NCBI RefSeq assembly: GCF_007860185.1
Contig: NZ_SJPY01000002.1
Location: 713,775 to 777,774, forward strand
Direction of reading: 5' to 3'
From: Novipirellula aureliae
GTDB lineage: Bacteria; Planctomycetota; Planctomycetia; Pirellulales; Pirellulaceae
Length of the DNA stretch: 64,000 nt
The notes beneath the pieces are model-generated. The model did no database searches. It was not told the origin of the DNA and was given only the letters and a program-made list of their open reading frames with translations. Shown here piece by piece: positions 1 to 8,296 of the stretch; the stretch's first letter is position 1; each line of letters opens with the position of its first letter. The translations under genes and the position numbers were made by a program.

Positions 1-1801
1 TTGTAGGTGTGCGAACGCCTTTGTAGCTGCCCATGAAAATATTGGCATACACTTCATCTCCACTGTTTGCATACCAAACGTGCGGATGGAAGCTGTTATT
101 GACCGCAATATTGTTCCACGCATGGCGTCGGAAGCCTTCACGCAGTTTCAGCCCACCGCTGAGCATCAGATTGTTATAGAGGTCGTAGTTGCTCGACCCG
201 TCATCGAGGTCAATGTCCCAACCGTGATCGCAGCGCCAGCGGCTGTCGCGAATGGTCGTTGTCTTCATGGCATCGAGAAACGGCATCGTCGGATCCTTAT
301 CGATCTCTCTCTGCGAAAGACTTCGATCCGAGTGCCAGAAGCGATCTCGGCCCCAAGAGTTGAACGATCCATGGTCGTGCGTTTCGAGCACCGTATCAAA
401 CACGTCGCAACGTTCGATCAAATGGCCGCCCCATGCACCGTCGCCGATATTAATCCCCGAGCGGGCACAGTCATATACCGAACAGTCGCGCACCGTGATT
501 TCGGAAGCCATATCCATCATCACCCCGGCCGGCTGACGCTCAACGCGGCCAATACCGTGAATCAAACAATCCTCGACGGTTCCAAGGCTTGGATAATTAT
601 CCGTTTTCGGACCAGGCGTTCGGTCAATTTTTGTCAGGTCATTCTTTTGACGGTATTCAAACAGCGGGTCACGCACCGCATCCGGATCGCCGACGAAACA
701 AACACCGCTGGCACCCGCATCATGAATGTGGCAGCCCTTCACCAACGTATTGCGATTGTAGTTGTTGACGAAAATCCCGTTGCCACCCACCTGGTCAAAC
801 TCGGTGTCGAGAATCTGGATGTGTTCGGTGCCCGTCAGGAAGAACGCGCCGCCGCGATAGATCGCCCAATCCGAACGCAACATCGGCTCCTTGGTGTCCA
901 TGAAAGTACGCGCGGCATGGCGTACAACAAATCCCTGCAGCGTGATGTATTTGACTGGGTTTCTTGCTGAACCTTGAAACTCAATGAGATGACGCAGACG
1001 CACCACTTCCACGGTGGCTTTCGAGAGATCGGTACCAGACTCCGGCTTATAGTAAAGCGTCGATGTTTTCGCGTTATGAAACCACTCGCCCGAAGCATCG
1101 AGTTCCTCGAAGACATTTTCCACCATGCGGAAATCCTTATGCATTCCCATCTGACGGTTATTCTGCCATCCACCCTCATAGGTCACCTCGCCCTTGGCGT
1201 CCTTACCGGTAATCAGATAGTGATATCCCCCCCAGCGTTTGGAGTGCATGGCATGGATATAACCGCCGGTCGGGTCCGCCCAGTTGGCAGCACGCTCTTT
1301 GGCAAAAGCGTCGGCCGCATAACCTTGATAGGCCTCGGTTTTTTTAGCGGCATCATAATTCGGGTAGCGCGCCATACGCTGGTTTTTACCGTTGATAAAC
1401 AGCTGGTCGATATCAAGCCCGTCTGGAGTTTTCGCCTGAAAGATTCCGTTCTCGTAAGGTTTCCAGTCGAGGTCCAGCTTGGAACCGCCGCTCAGCACCG
1501 CAGCCCCCTCGTTGACCGCCTTGTAAACAACGGGATTCTTTTCACTGCCCGAGTCTTGTGGTGTAAAGATCAAGGTTTCCGGCAGGTAATAGACTCCGTC
1601 CGCAACATGCACGGTAACCGCTTCACTGCCCGCTGACGCACGTGCCAATTTCTGGGCCGCGGCCAGCGAGGCAACGGGCTGATCGGAAGTGCCTCGATTC
1701 GTATCCGAGCCAGTCACTGCGACATAGATATCCGCCGCATCGGTTGCGGACCCTATCGGTCCGGCCAGGGCAAATAACAATGCCAAGGTCTGCATCTTCA
1801 T
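1..1801 (-). CDS. Secreted right-handed beta-helix glycan enzyme, GH141-like (C-terminus beyond window)
   Basis: About 600 residues are visible, read leftward, and the frame is still open at base 1, so the gene is cut by the window edge. The start at 1801 is chosen because AAGGA lies seven bases upstream; an in-frame ATG at 1816 has no ribosome site. A signal peptide (MKMQTLALLFALAG...) is followed by 'DIYVAVTGSDTNRG', the usual opening of large secreted beta-helix proteins, then 'NGKNQRMARYPNYD' and many short turns typical of a parallel beta-helix. The layout resembles the proteins at 14732-16990 and 18911-21103 and, from memory, GH141 fucosidase/xylanase-type enzymes. The exact substrate is not readable. 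It is the most downstream gene of the leftward polysaccharide block. Confidence 0.8.
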   Translation of the reverse strand, partial: MKMQTLALLFALAGPIGSATDAADIYVAVTGSDTNRGTSDQPVASLAAAQKLARASAGSEAVTVHVADGVYYLPETLIFTPQDSGSEKNPVVYKAVNEGAAVLSGGSKLDLDWKPYENGIFQAKTPDGLDIDQLFINGKNQRMARYPNYDAAKKTEAYQGYAADAFAKERAANWADPTGGYIHAMHSKRWGGYHYLITGKDAKGEVTYEGGWQNNRQMGMHKDFRMVENVFEELDASGEWFHNAKTSTLYYKPESGTDLSKATVEVVRLRHLIEFQGSARNPVKYITLQGFVVRHAARTFMDTKEPMLRSDWAIYRGGAFFLTGTEHIQILDTEFDQVGGNGIFVNNYNRNTLVKGCHIHDAGASGVCFVGDPDAVRDPLFEYRQKNDLTKIDRTPGPKTDNYPSLGTVEDCLIHGIGRVERQPAGVMMDMASEITVRDCSVYDCARSGINIGDGAWGGHLIERCDVFDTVLETHDHGSFNSWGRDRFWHSDRSLSQREIDKDPTMPFLDAMKTTTIRDSRWRCDHGWDIDLDDGSSNYDLYNNLMLSGGLKLREGFRRHAWNNIAVNNSFHPHVWYANSGDEVYANIFMGSYKGVRTPT

Positions 1802-1853
1802 CGTTGTATCCTTCATCGTATTTAAATTAGATATTTTCGTCGGGGTTTTGCTC

Positions 1854-3407
1854 TTACTTCTCGCCACTTTTCCAAAGCTTGATTTGATCAACATCATTTG
1901 CGGCCGCCGCACCCTCCGTACTACGTCCACGCGCGATGTCTGCCTCTAATAGAGCGAGCAAGCGTGCTGCCACTTCCGGTTGCGACGCATAGAGATTGGT
2001 TGTTTCGCTGGGATCGTTTTCCATGTCGTAGAGCTGCGCAACCGGAGCGTCGTTCTTTGCTGCAGCGTTTTCATTCGGAGCAGTCCAGCCACCGGACCCT
2101 TTGGCAAGCAGCAGCTTCCACTTGCCCTGTCGATAAGCAAAGTGGCCGCTGATGGAGTGGTGGATGATGCCGTTTCGGGATGAGACAATCGGCTCGCCTT
2201 TCAGTGCCGGTGCAAAACTCACACTGTCTTCGCCGGCATTTTTCGGCAACTCCGCGTCGGTTAGGTCTGCACAGGTCGCCATCAAATCGACGAGGCAAAT
2301 GGTTTGGTCGCTTTGACTGCCTGCTTTGATTTCGTTCGGCCAACGAACGATGAACGGCACCCGATGCCCACCATCCCATAAATCGGCTTTGGAGCCGCGG
2401 AACTGCGCGCTCGGGTAGTGCCCCTGCGCTTCCAAATCGCCAATTCTGGCCGCCTTTGAACAGCCGTTGTCCGCAGTGACGATGACGATGGTGTTATCGG
2501 CAAATCCAGAGTCGTCCACGGCCTTTATAATCTGACCAATCACATGATCGGTCTGCATGACAAAATCGCCATAGGTTCCTAGTCCGCTCTTTCCCTTCCA
2601 ATCCGCTGTCGGAACAATGGGGGTGTGCGGCGATGGAAGTGGGATGTAAACAAAAAAGGGCTTATCACCCTTCTGCTCCGAAATAATCTTCACGGACTCC
2701 TTCTCCAATTCGCCCAGCACATCAATCGCCTCGAAGTCCTCACCGGCAGGACCAGGCCGACGGAAGGCTTTGGCATGTGTGCCGGCGGTGACCCAATTGC
2801 GATCACGAATCCACACGTAAGGGGGAAAGTCCAGCGATGCGGGGATACCAAAAAAGGAATCAAAACCGAGATCAACCGGACCTCCCTGAATGGTTCCCTT
2901 CCAGTCGATATTTGAGAGTTCCTCGGGAGCAGACGCACCTTTGCCCATCCTTGCTCTCAGGATCGCCGTCGATTTTGGCGCGGCTGGTTTCCCATCGATC
3001 GTAGCCATTTCTAGCCCTAGATGCCATTTGCCGATCATGGCGGTCTTGTAACCGTTTTTTGCGAGCAAAGCCGGCACGGTCAATCGATCCGTCGGGATAA
3101 GAGGTTCGCCGTAGCCATTGAGAACACCGTCTTGTAACTTGGACCTCCAGTTATAGCGTCCTGTCATAATGCCGTAACGAGTCGGCGTACAAACCGATGA
3201 GCTGGTGTGCGCATCAGTAAAGATCATTCCTTCCGACGCCAACCGGTCCATGTGCGGAGTATCGATCTTACCTCGTTCCGGATTCAAGCAATGCACATCC
3301 CCGTAGCCCATATCGTCGGCGAGGATGAAGATTACATTGGGGTTCGAAGCCGCATGAGCGGTAAGGCCAAGAGAGGCCATCACTACGAAAATACATAGTC
3401 GTTTCAT
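1854..3407 (-). CDS. Secreted arylsulfatase (formylglycine-dependent, S1 type)
   Basis: A 517-residue type I sulfatase that hydrolyses sulfate esters, here probably on a polysaccharide in the periplasm or outside the cell. The signal peptide covers residues 1-20. Metal-binding 'ILADDMGYGD' follows at about 29-38, and the maturation motif C73-T-P-T-R77 marks the cysteine converted to formylglycine. 'GKWHLG' and a late 'DNG' motif complete the family signature. The start at 3407 (MKRLCIFVV) gives a clean signal peptide with GGAA upstream; a 14-residue longer reading from 3449 adds nothing signal-like. It lies 83 bases downstream of the DUF5060 protein. The sulfated sugar it acts on cannot be assigned by eye. 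Confidence 0.93.
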   Translation of the reverse strand: MKRLCIFVVMASLGLTAHAASNPNVIFILADDMGYGDVHCLNPERGKIDTPHMDRLASEGMIFTDAHTSSSVCTPTRYGIMTGRYNWRSKLQDGVLNGYGEPLIPTDRLTVPALLAKNGYKTAMIGKWHLGLEMATIDGKPAAPKSTAILRARMGKGASAPEELSNIDWKGTIQGGPVDLGFDSFFGIPASLDFPPYVWIRDRNWVTAGTHAKAFRRPGPAGEDFEAIDVLGELEKESVKIISEQKGDKPFFVYIPLPSPHTPIVPTADWKGKSGLGTYGDFVMQTDHVIGQIIKAVDDSGFADNTIVIVTADNGCSKAARIGDLEAQGHYPSAQFRGSKADLWDGGHRVPFIVRWPNEIKAGSQSDQTICLVDLMATCADLTDAELPKNAGEDSVSFAPALKGEPIVSSRNGIIHHSISGHFAYRQGKWKLLLAKGSGGWTAPNENAAAKNDAPVAQLYDMENDPSETTNLYASQPEVAARLLALLEADIARGRSTEGAAAANDVDQIKLWKSGEK

Positions 3408-3490
3408 TTTAAGTTCCAATATTTTGATTTCACAAATGCGATGCAGCAAACGGCACCTAAGTTAGCTGATAGTATCGATCCGTCACATTC

Positions 3491-5305
3491 TTAACGCTTC
3501 AGAAGAACAACCCAATCCTGTCCCGGCGTGCTCGGTGGCATTCCCAAAGAGACATTTTCCTCGCCACCGGTAACCGTCTTCGGAGTTCCGTCGATCAAAT
3601 CTCCGCCCGTACGTGGATTAAACCACTGAACGGAAAACGTTGTTCCCGCGGCGTTGGACAGATCCACCTTGGCTTCACCGCCGTTCTTCAAATAAAGCAG
3701 ATAGACCTGGCCTTCATTCGCCAAAGCCCAGTTATCGTCACCGATCGCCAAATCGTCATTCGGCTTCATGCCAGCAATGTCCTTCGCCAAATGTTCATTC
3801 ATAAATTTGGCGGCGTGCCCGATCGGCTTCCAGCAATCCTCGTGGACCGCATAGTCGATGTGCTTCACATCATCCTTACCAGTATAAAACTCCATATGCC
3901 CGCCGGCCAGAAGGGCGCCCCAAACGACATCTTTGCGAATAAGGTCCACCAAATTATTCGGCCTCCGTCCCCACCAGGGTTCATTAATCGCAACCACCCA
4001 TTTGTGGCCGCTAGCGGCACTCTCTTCGACCCATCTCAAAACCTCATCGTGATTGCTGAGCATGTTTTTTCTCGGTACGACTAAGGTCTGCAAACTAGCA
4101 CCCGTGTAGTCCTTGTATCCGATCAACTGAGGAAAGATATCGTCAAAGACACCGCCTGGACCATTGTGCACGGTAATGTGATCCTGATAACAAGTCAGCG
4201 CCCGAATTCGGCTCGCGAATTCTTTCCGCTGGGCGTGGGTATTCGGAACGTGGAACCCTTCACCTTTGGCCTGGTTCTCCTCACCCACATTCCATGTAAC
4301 GGCCATGTGATGCCCAAAGCGTGCAATCAGCTCGCGATATAAAATCTTACGAGCATCGGAAAACGTTCCCTTCCCATCCCGGTCTTCGAGATAGTTGGTG
4401 TTCTCGGATTCGGAAAGCTGGAAATGCACCATCAATCCCATCCGGTCAAAATGAGTAAAAAGCACCTCCCACTGGCCTAGCTTTGAGACGTCGTACACAT
4501 CGATGTTATCCATACCGGTCCACGGCCAGGCCTCTTTGCCATCCCCATAGGCATTCATGCACAGGAAATAGTGTGAATTGAGCCCCAGGGCTGAAAGGTA
4601 ATTGATCAACCCAATGATTCCCTTGCCTTTTTCATTCGCCCAGGTTGGATCGCCGGGTTTCCAATCTTTGATATTTGGCGAATACAGATCGTTTTCATGT
4701 CCGGGGGTTCCATCAAACTCACCATACTCCAACAGCACTTCGGGACTGTTAACGCCGCATTTAATGAAATAATCACCATCCGCAAACCGCAGGTAGTGTT
4801 CACCAACATACTCCAGCTTCCCTTTGGCCCTAAAATCCTTTCCCGACTTATCCTGCGGTCCAATTTTAAAGCTTCCGGTCTCACCGTCGGGAGCGGTTCC
4901 GCCCGTCCCGCCGGATAGGTTCGCCGCCACATTCTTCCCGGTAACAAAGCTGACCTTGTAGTTCCATTCCCCTTCCTCTCCAGCGGCAAAGCGTGTTTTC
5001 CATTTGTTTCCGCTTGTAGCAGAACTATTGGCCGGGTCGCCGTCCGCATCGAAAAAACCGGGAACCTTGTATTCCTTGCCACTCGGCGAAGTGAACGTTA
5101 CATCCAACCTGTAGTTTCTAAATACAGCAGACGATTCATCGACCTGTGGTCCATCGAAGACGACCTCAATACGATGCCACTTTTTTATCGTGCCATCGGC
5201 ATTTCGCTCGCCATCAACAACAGCCGCAAATGATGAAACCGACACCGTGCTGAGCAACAGTGCGCCGATTGCGACCAAGTAAAAACTCAACTTAGCTAAC
5301 TTCAC
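3491..5305 (-). CDS. DUF5060 domain TIM-barrel glycoside hydrolase-like protein
   Basis: 604 residues with a signal peptide (1-27). An N-terminal beta-sandwich at about 28-125, with phrases such as 'EVVFDGPQVDES' and 'GEWNYKVSF', matches the DUF5060 domain. A long TIM-barrel-like catalytic region follows, with 'TWNVGEENQ' and 'INEPWWGRRPNN' as candidate acid residues. The C-terminal ~90 residues ('VYLLYLKNGGEAKVDLS...') resemble the small beta domain called 'putative collagen-binding'. Proteins of this architecture occur in polysaccharide loci and are presumed glycoside hydrolases; the substrate is unknown. It sits between two sulfatase genes on the same strand. A degraded copy of a similar C-terminal region may survive at 58386-58872. 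Confidence 0.8.
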   Translation of the reverse strand: MKLAKLSFYLVAIGALLLSTVSVSSFAAVVDGERNADGTIKKWHRIEVVFDGPQVDESSAVFRNYRLDVTFTSPSGKEYKVPGFFDADGDPANSSATSGNKWKTRFAAGEEGEWNYKVSFVTGKNVAANLSGGTGGTAPDGETGSFKIGPQDKSGKDFRAKGKLEYVGEHYLRFADGDYFIKCGVNSPEVLLEYGEFDGTPGHENDLYSPNIKDWKPGDPTWANEKGKGIIGLINYLSALGLNSHYFLCMNAYGDGKEAWPWTGMDNIDVYDVSKLGQWEVLFTHFDRMGLMVHFQLSESENTNYLEDRDGKGTFSDARKILYRELIARFGHHMAVTWNVGEENQAKGEGFHVPNTHAQRKEFASRIRALTCYQDHITVHNGPGGVFDDIFPQLIGYKDYTGASLQTLVVPRKNMLSNHDEVLRWVEESAASGHKWVVAINEPWWGRRPNNLVDLIRKDVVWGALLAGGHMEFYTGKDDVKHIDYAVHEDCWKPIGHAAKFMNEHLAKDIAGMKPNDDLAIGDDNWALANEGQVYLLYLKNGGEAKVDLSNAAGTTFSVQWFNPRTGGDLIDGTPKTVTGGEENVSLGMPPSTPGQDWVVLLKR

Positions 5306-5391
5306 AACATCAACTCCTCTAATTTCTTATTCTGTATATTGGTGTTCGTCTTACTGGATGACTCTTTGGATTGTCCCGTCTTCCTGGACAT

Positions 5392-6774
5392 TTAATTCTC
5401 GCCACGCGTCGGGCTGACACAGTTGGGGTCGACTTGGGTGGGCAGCGTAGCCTTCCAGTCGAGGATCATCTTCTTTAAACGGGCGACGATCTCCGGATGC
5501 GACTTCGCCAACTCATTACCGGCATCTTCCGCGCGGTCGGTTTTCAGATTGTGGAGCTCGACGCGTTTGGTATCCTCGGTCATCATGAGCTTCCAATCGC
5601 CGTCGCGAACCGCAAAGTGCGGCCACCAATCGGGCTCGATTTTAGGGCCGCGCCATTCCCAAAAAATCGGACGCGATCGCGTGATCGTTTTTCCTTGCAG
5701 GGCGGGGAGCAGACTCTCGCCGTCGCCTTGATAATCGGCAGGCACTTTTACCGCCGCGGCGGCACAAAGCGTCGGCAACAGATCGACGGCGGTCAAGACC
5801 GTCGTGGCGTCCGTCACTCCGGCGGGCGTGTGCCCCGGCCAACGGACAATAAACGGCGAGCGAACACCGCCTTCATACAAGCTCCGCTTCTTGCCACGCA
5901 GGCCGCCGGTTTGGCCGATGCTGGCCCACGTACCGTAGCCCGAGCCGCTTTTTTTGTGCTGCGGATCGGCGTGGGTCCATTCTGGTCCATTGTCACTCGA
6001 AAACATGACGATGGTGTTGTCCGCCAAACCTTCTCTTTCCAGTGCGTCGAGAATCAGGCCAACCGCATTGTCGCCGTCGGTGATGACGGCTGAATAAACC
6101 TGTTTCTGCTCATCGAGATGCTTCCACCTTTCCATCGATTCCGGTGTAGGTACATGCGGCGTGTGACTTTCGTGTAGCCACACATTGACGAAGAATGACC
6201 GATCTTTGTTCTCCTCAATGAATGCGACCGTGTCCTTTGCTGTATCGTGCAATGGCTCCGGCTTACCCCATCCCGTTCCACCGTTGAAGACGGCGTAGGT
6301 GTCGTAGCCATACGCCTCCGGCTTCGGGGCTTCCTCCACTCCACTATTGGTCAGATGCCACTTACCAAAATGTCCTGTGCGATAGCCTGCCTGTTGGAAC
6401 AATCGCGGTAGCATGGTGGCCTTTGGATCGAGCCAATCGGGCATGTTCCGGTTACGATTCGCCGAGGACGAGGCGAAGTGCTGGTGCACCGAGAACCGCG
6501 CCGGGTACTTGCCCGTCATCACCGCGGTGCGACTCGGCGAACAGACGGGGTTGAGCACATTGAACTGTTGAAAGTCCATCCCCTCACTGGCCAATCGGTC
6601 AATGTTCGGAGTCTTCAACCACTCATGTCCGTGACAGGAGAGATCCCCCCAGCCCCAGTCATCGGCATAGATGAAGACGATGTTGGGTTTGTCGGATGCA
6701 GCATGCGCCGCCACGCCTGCGATGCAGCAAAGCGTCAATAACAATGATCTCAACAAGGTTCTCGACATCATCAT
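5392..6774 (-). CDS. Secreted arylsulfatase
   Basis: 460-residue sulfatase with an N-terminal signal peptide (about 1-26), 'IYADDWGWGDLSCHG' for metal binding and the maturation motif C78-S-P-S-R82. 'GHFGKWHL' and 'SSDNGPEW' are also present. Its ATG overlaps the last four bases of the upstream GH29 fucosidase (ATGA), so the two are probably translationally coupled. That is good circumstantial evidence that desulfation and defucosylation act on the same glycan. It is a close relative of the sulfatase at 13269-14630: both have 'YADDWGWGDLSCHG', 'LKTPNIDRLASEG' and 'VCSPSR'. Confidence 0.93.
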   Translation of the reverse strand: MMMSRTLLRSLLLTLCCIAGVAAHAASDKPNIVFIYADDWGWGDLSCHGHEWLKTPNIDRLASEGMDFQQFNVLNPVCSPSRTAVMTGKYPARFSVHQHFASSSANRNRNMPDWLDPKATMLPRLFQQAGYRTGHFGKWHLTNSGVEEAPKPEAYGYDTYAVFNGGTGWGKPEPLHDTAKDTVAFIEENKDRSFFVNVWLHESHTPHVPTPESMERWKHLDEQKQVYSAVITDGDNAVGLILDALEREGLADNTIVMFSSDNGPEWTHADPQHKKSGSGYGTWASIGQTGGLRGKKRSLYEGGVRSPFIVRWPGHTPAGVTDATTVLTAVDLLPTLCAAAAVKVPADYQGDGESLLPALQGKTITRSRPIFWEWRGPKIEPDWWPHFAVRDGDWKLMMTEDTKRVELHNLKTDRAEDAGNELAKSHPEIVARLKKMILDWKATLPTQVDPNCVSPTRGEN

Positions 6775-8249
6775 TCCCCTGTCACCGCTTGAGGTAATGA
6801 CTGTCGGCCAGCACGGTTACTTTCCCGAATATCGGTATGTCTCATTCTCCGATTGGTATACCAGTGATACTTCCCTTTGGCATCCGGATCGGTGACGATG
6901 GGTGCATCATACTCCACAGCAATCACAGTGTCTCTTGTATCCAGCGCCTTCGCAGGCACTTCAATCGACGTGACGTTACCGCTTGCGTCGTAACTCACCG
7001 GCAAAGCCTCACGCTTCGGATCTGCCAGGAAATAAGCCTTGGACGGCTTGCCAACGATACCATTAAACTCAATGCCTTCCGGCTTCCACTCCAAAACATG
7101 CAGATAGAGGGTCTTGTCCTTTTGCGTCATCGCTCCCCACCAGAAATCGTAATCAACCGGTGAGTAATGGGTGCCGTAGATCGACTCGCCGTTGACTTCC
7201 ATCCATTGGCCGACTTCTTTGAGTCGCTCGATCTCTTCAGGTACCAAGGTTCCTTCCGGAGTCGGGCCGACATTAAGCAGGAGGTTCACACCCCGCGCCG
7301 CACACAGTGCCGTAAATTCAATGATGTCCTTGGGGCTTTTCCAGGCATCGTCGGTACGGTCGTAGCCCCAATTGTGGCGCATGGTCATGCAGGTCTCGGT
7401 GTCTTCTGTCATTCGCTTCTTGGGAAGCATCCGATCAGGAAGTGATTCAAAGTCGGCGTACGTGCGCTGCCCGACCGGCACTCGACGACTGTAAAGACGA
7501 CTGCAGATCACCGCATTGGGTTGCAGCTCGCGTACGCGTGCGCCTTGCGCGTTGGCTTCGATGACATCATTACCGCCCACATCAAACCAGAGGACCGCCA
7601 TTTCGCCATAGTTCGACAGCAGCTCATCGAGATTTGTCTCGACCAGTTTTAGATACTCCTCTGTCGACAGTGTTCCGGCGTTACCTCTACCTCGTGAGCG
7701 GTGATACCAATCCTTGAACTGGGAGTAGTACACTCCAAATTTGATTCCCTGCTTGGCACATTCTTGTGAAAGCTCTTTGATAATATCGCGTTGAAACGGA
7801 GTGGCTTCCATGACGTTATAATCGGTGGCCTTCGTCTCAAACAGGCAAAAGCCGTCATGGTGTTTGGAGGTGATGACCATGTACTTCATGCCCGCCTGCT
7901 TGGCGGTCGAGACCCACTTTTCGGCATCAAATTCGGTGGGATTGAATTTTGGTGCCAATGTATTGCGGTATTCCTCTTTTGGAATATTGGCACTATTCAT
8001 CAGCCATTCCGCACTGGCCCCTCCCTGTTCCTTGCCATAGTCCTTGCCCTTCCATTCCCCGCCCTGAACGGAATAAAGCCCCCAGTGGATAAACATGCCA
8101 AATCGGGCTTCACGCCACCAATCCATGTGAGAATCGTCGGTGCGACTGGGACTGGTGGTGCCGTTGTCTGGGTCGGCAGCAACAACCGCCGGAACGCTTA
8201 AGAGGCAGGCTTGAACCACCGCCAGGAGGATAAACTTATTCTTTTTCAC
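6771..8249 (-). CDS. Alpha-L-fucosidase, GH29
   Basis: 492 residues with a signal peptide (about 1-25). 'WWREARFGMFIHWGLYS' (44-60), 'ITSKHHDGFCLF' (HHDGF 130-134), 'FGVYYSQFKDWY' and 'VLWFDVGGND' follow in the standard GH29 order. Asp223 in 'WFD' is the expected catalytic nucleophile of this retaining family. The enzyme should release alpha-linked L-fucose from oligosaccharides, outside the inner membrane. The C-terminal part forms the usual beta-sandwich. The stop overlaps the start of the downstream sulfatase by four bases. Confidence 0.95.
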   Translation of the reverse strand: MKKNKFILLAVVQACLLSVPAVVAADPDNGTTSPSRTDDSHMDWWREARFGMFIHWGLYSVQGGEWKGKDYGKEQGGASAEWLMNSANIPKEEYRNTLAPKFNPTEFDAEKWVSTAKQAGMKYMVITSKHHDGFCLFETKATDYNVMEATPFQRDIIKELSQECAKQGIKFGVYYSQFKDWYHRSRGRGNAGTLSTEEYLKLVETNLDELLSNYGEMAVLWFDVGGNDVIEANAQGARVRELQPNAVICSRLYSRRVPVGQRTYADFESLPDRMLPKKRMTEDTETCMTMRHNWGYDRTDDAWKSPKDIIEFTALCAARGVNLLLNVGPTPEGTLVPEEIERLKEVGQWMEVNGESIYGTHYSPVDYDFWWGAMTQKDKTLYLHVLEWKPEGIEFNGIVGKPSKAYFLADPKREALPVSYDASGNVTSIEVPAKALDTRDTVIAVEYDAPIVTDPDAKGKYHWYTNRRMRHTDIRESNRAGRQSLPQAVTGE

Positions 8250-8296
8250 ATGATTTACTTTGTTCTTTATTGTTGCTAAATCGAAACTGGATGGGG

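Noticed and set aside
80-1830. Rightward open frames of 296 and 220 codons
   Set aside because: They run opposite a long leftward frame with signal peptide and beta-helix pattern, and their own translations show no recognisable domain.
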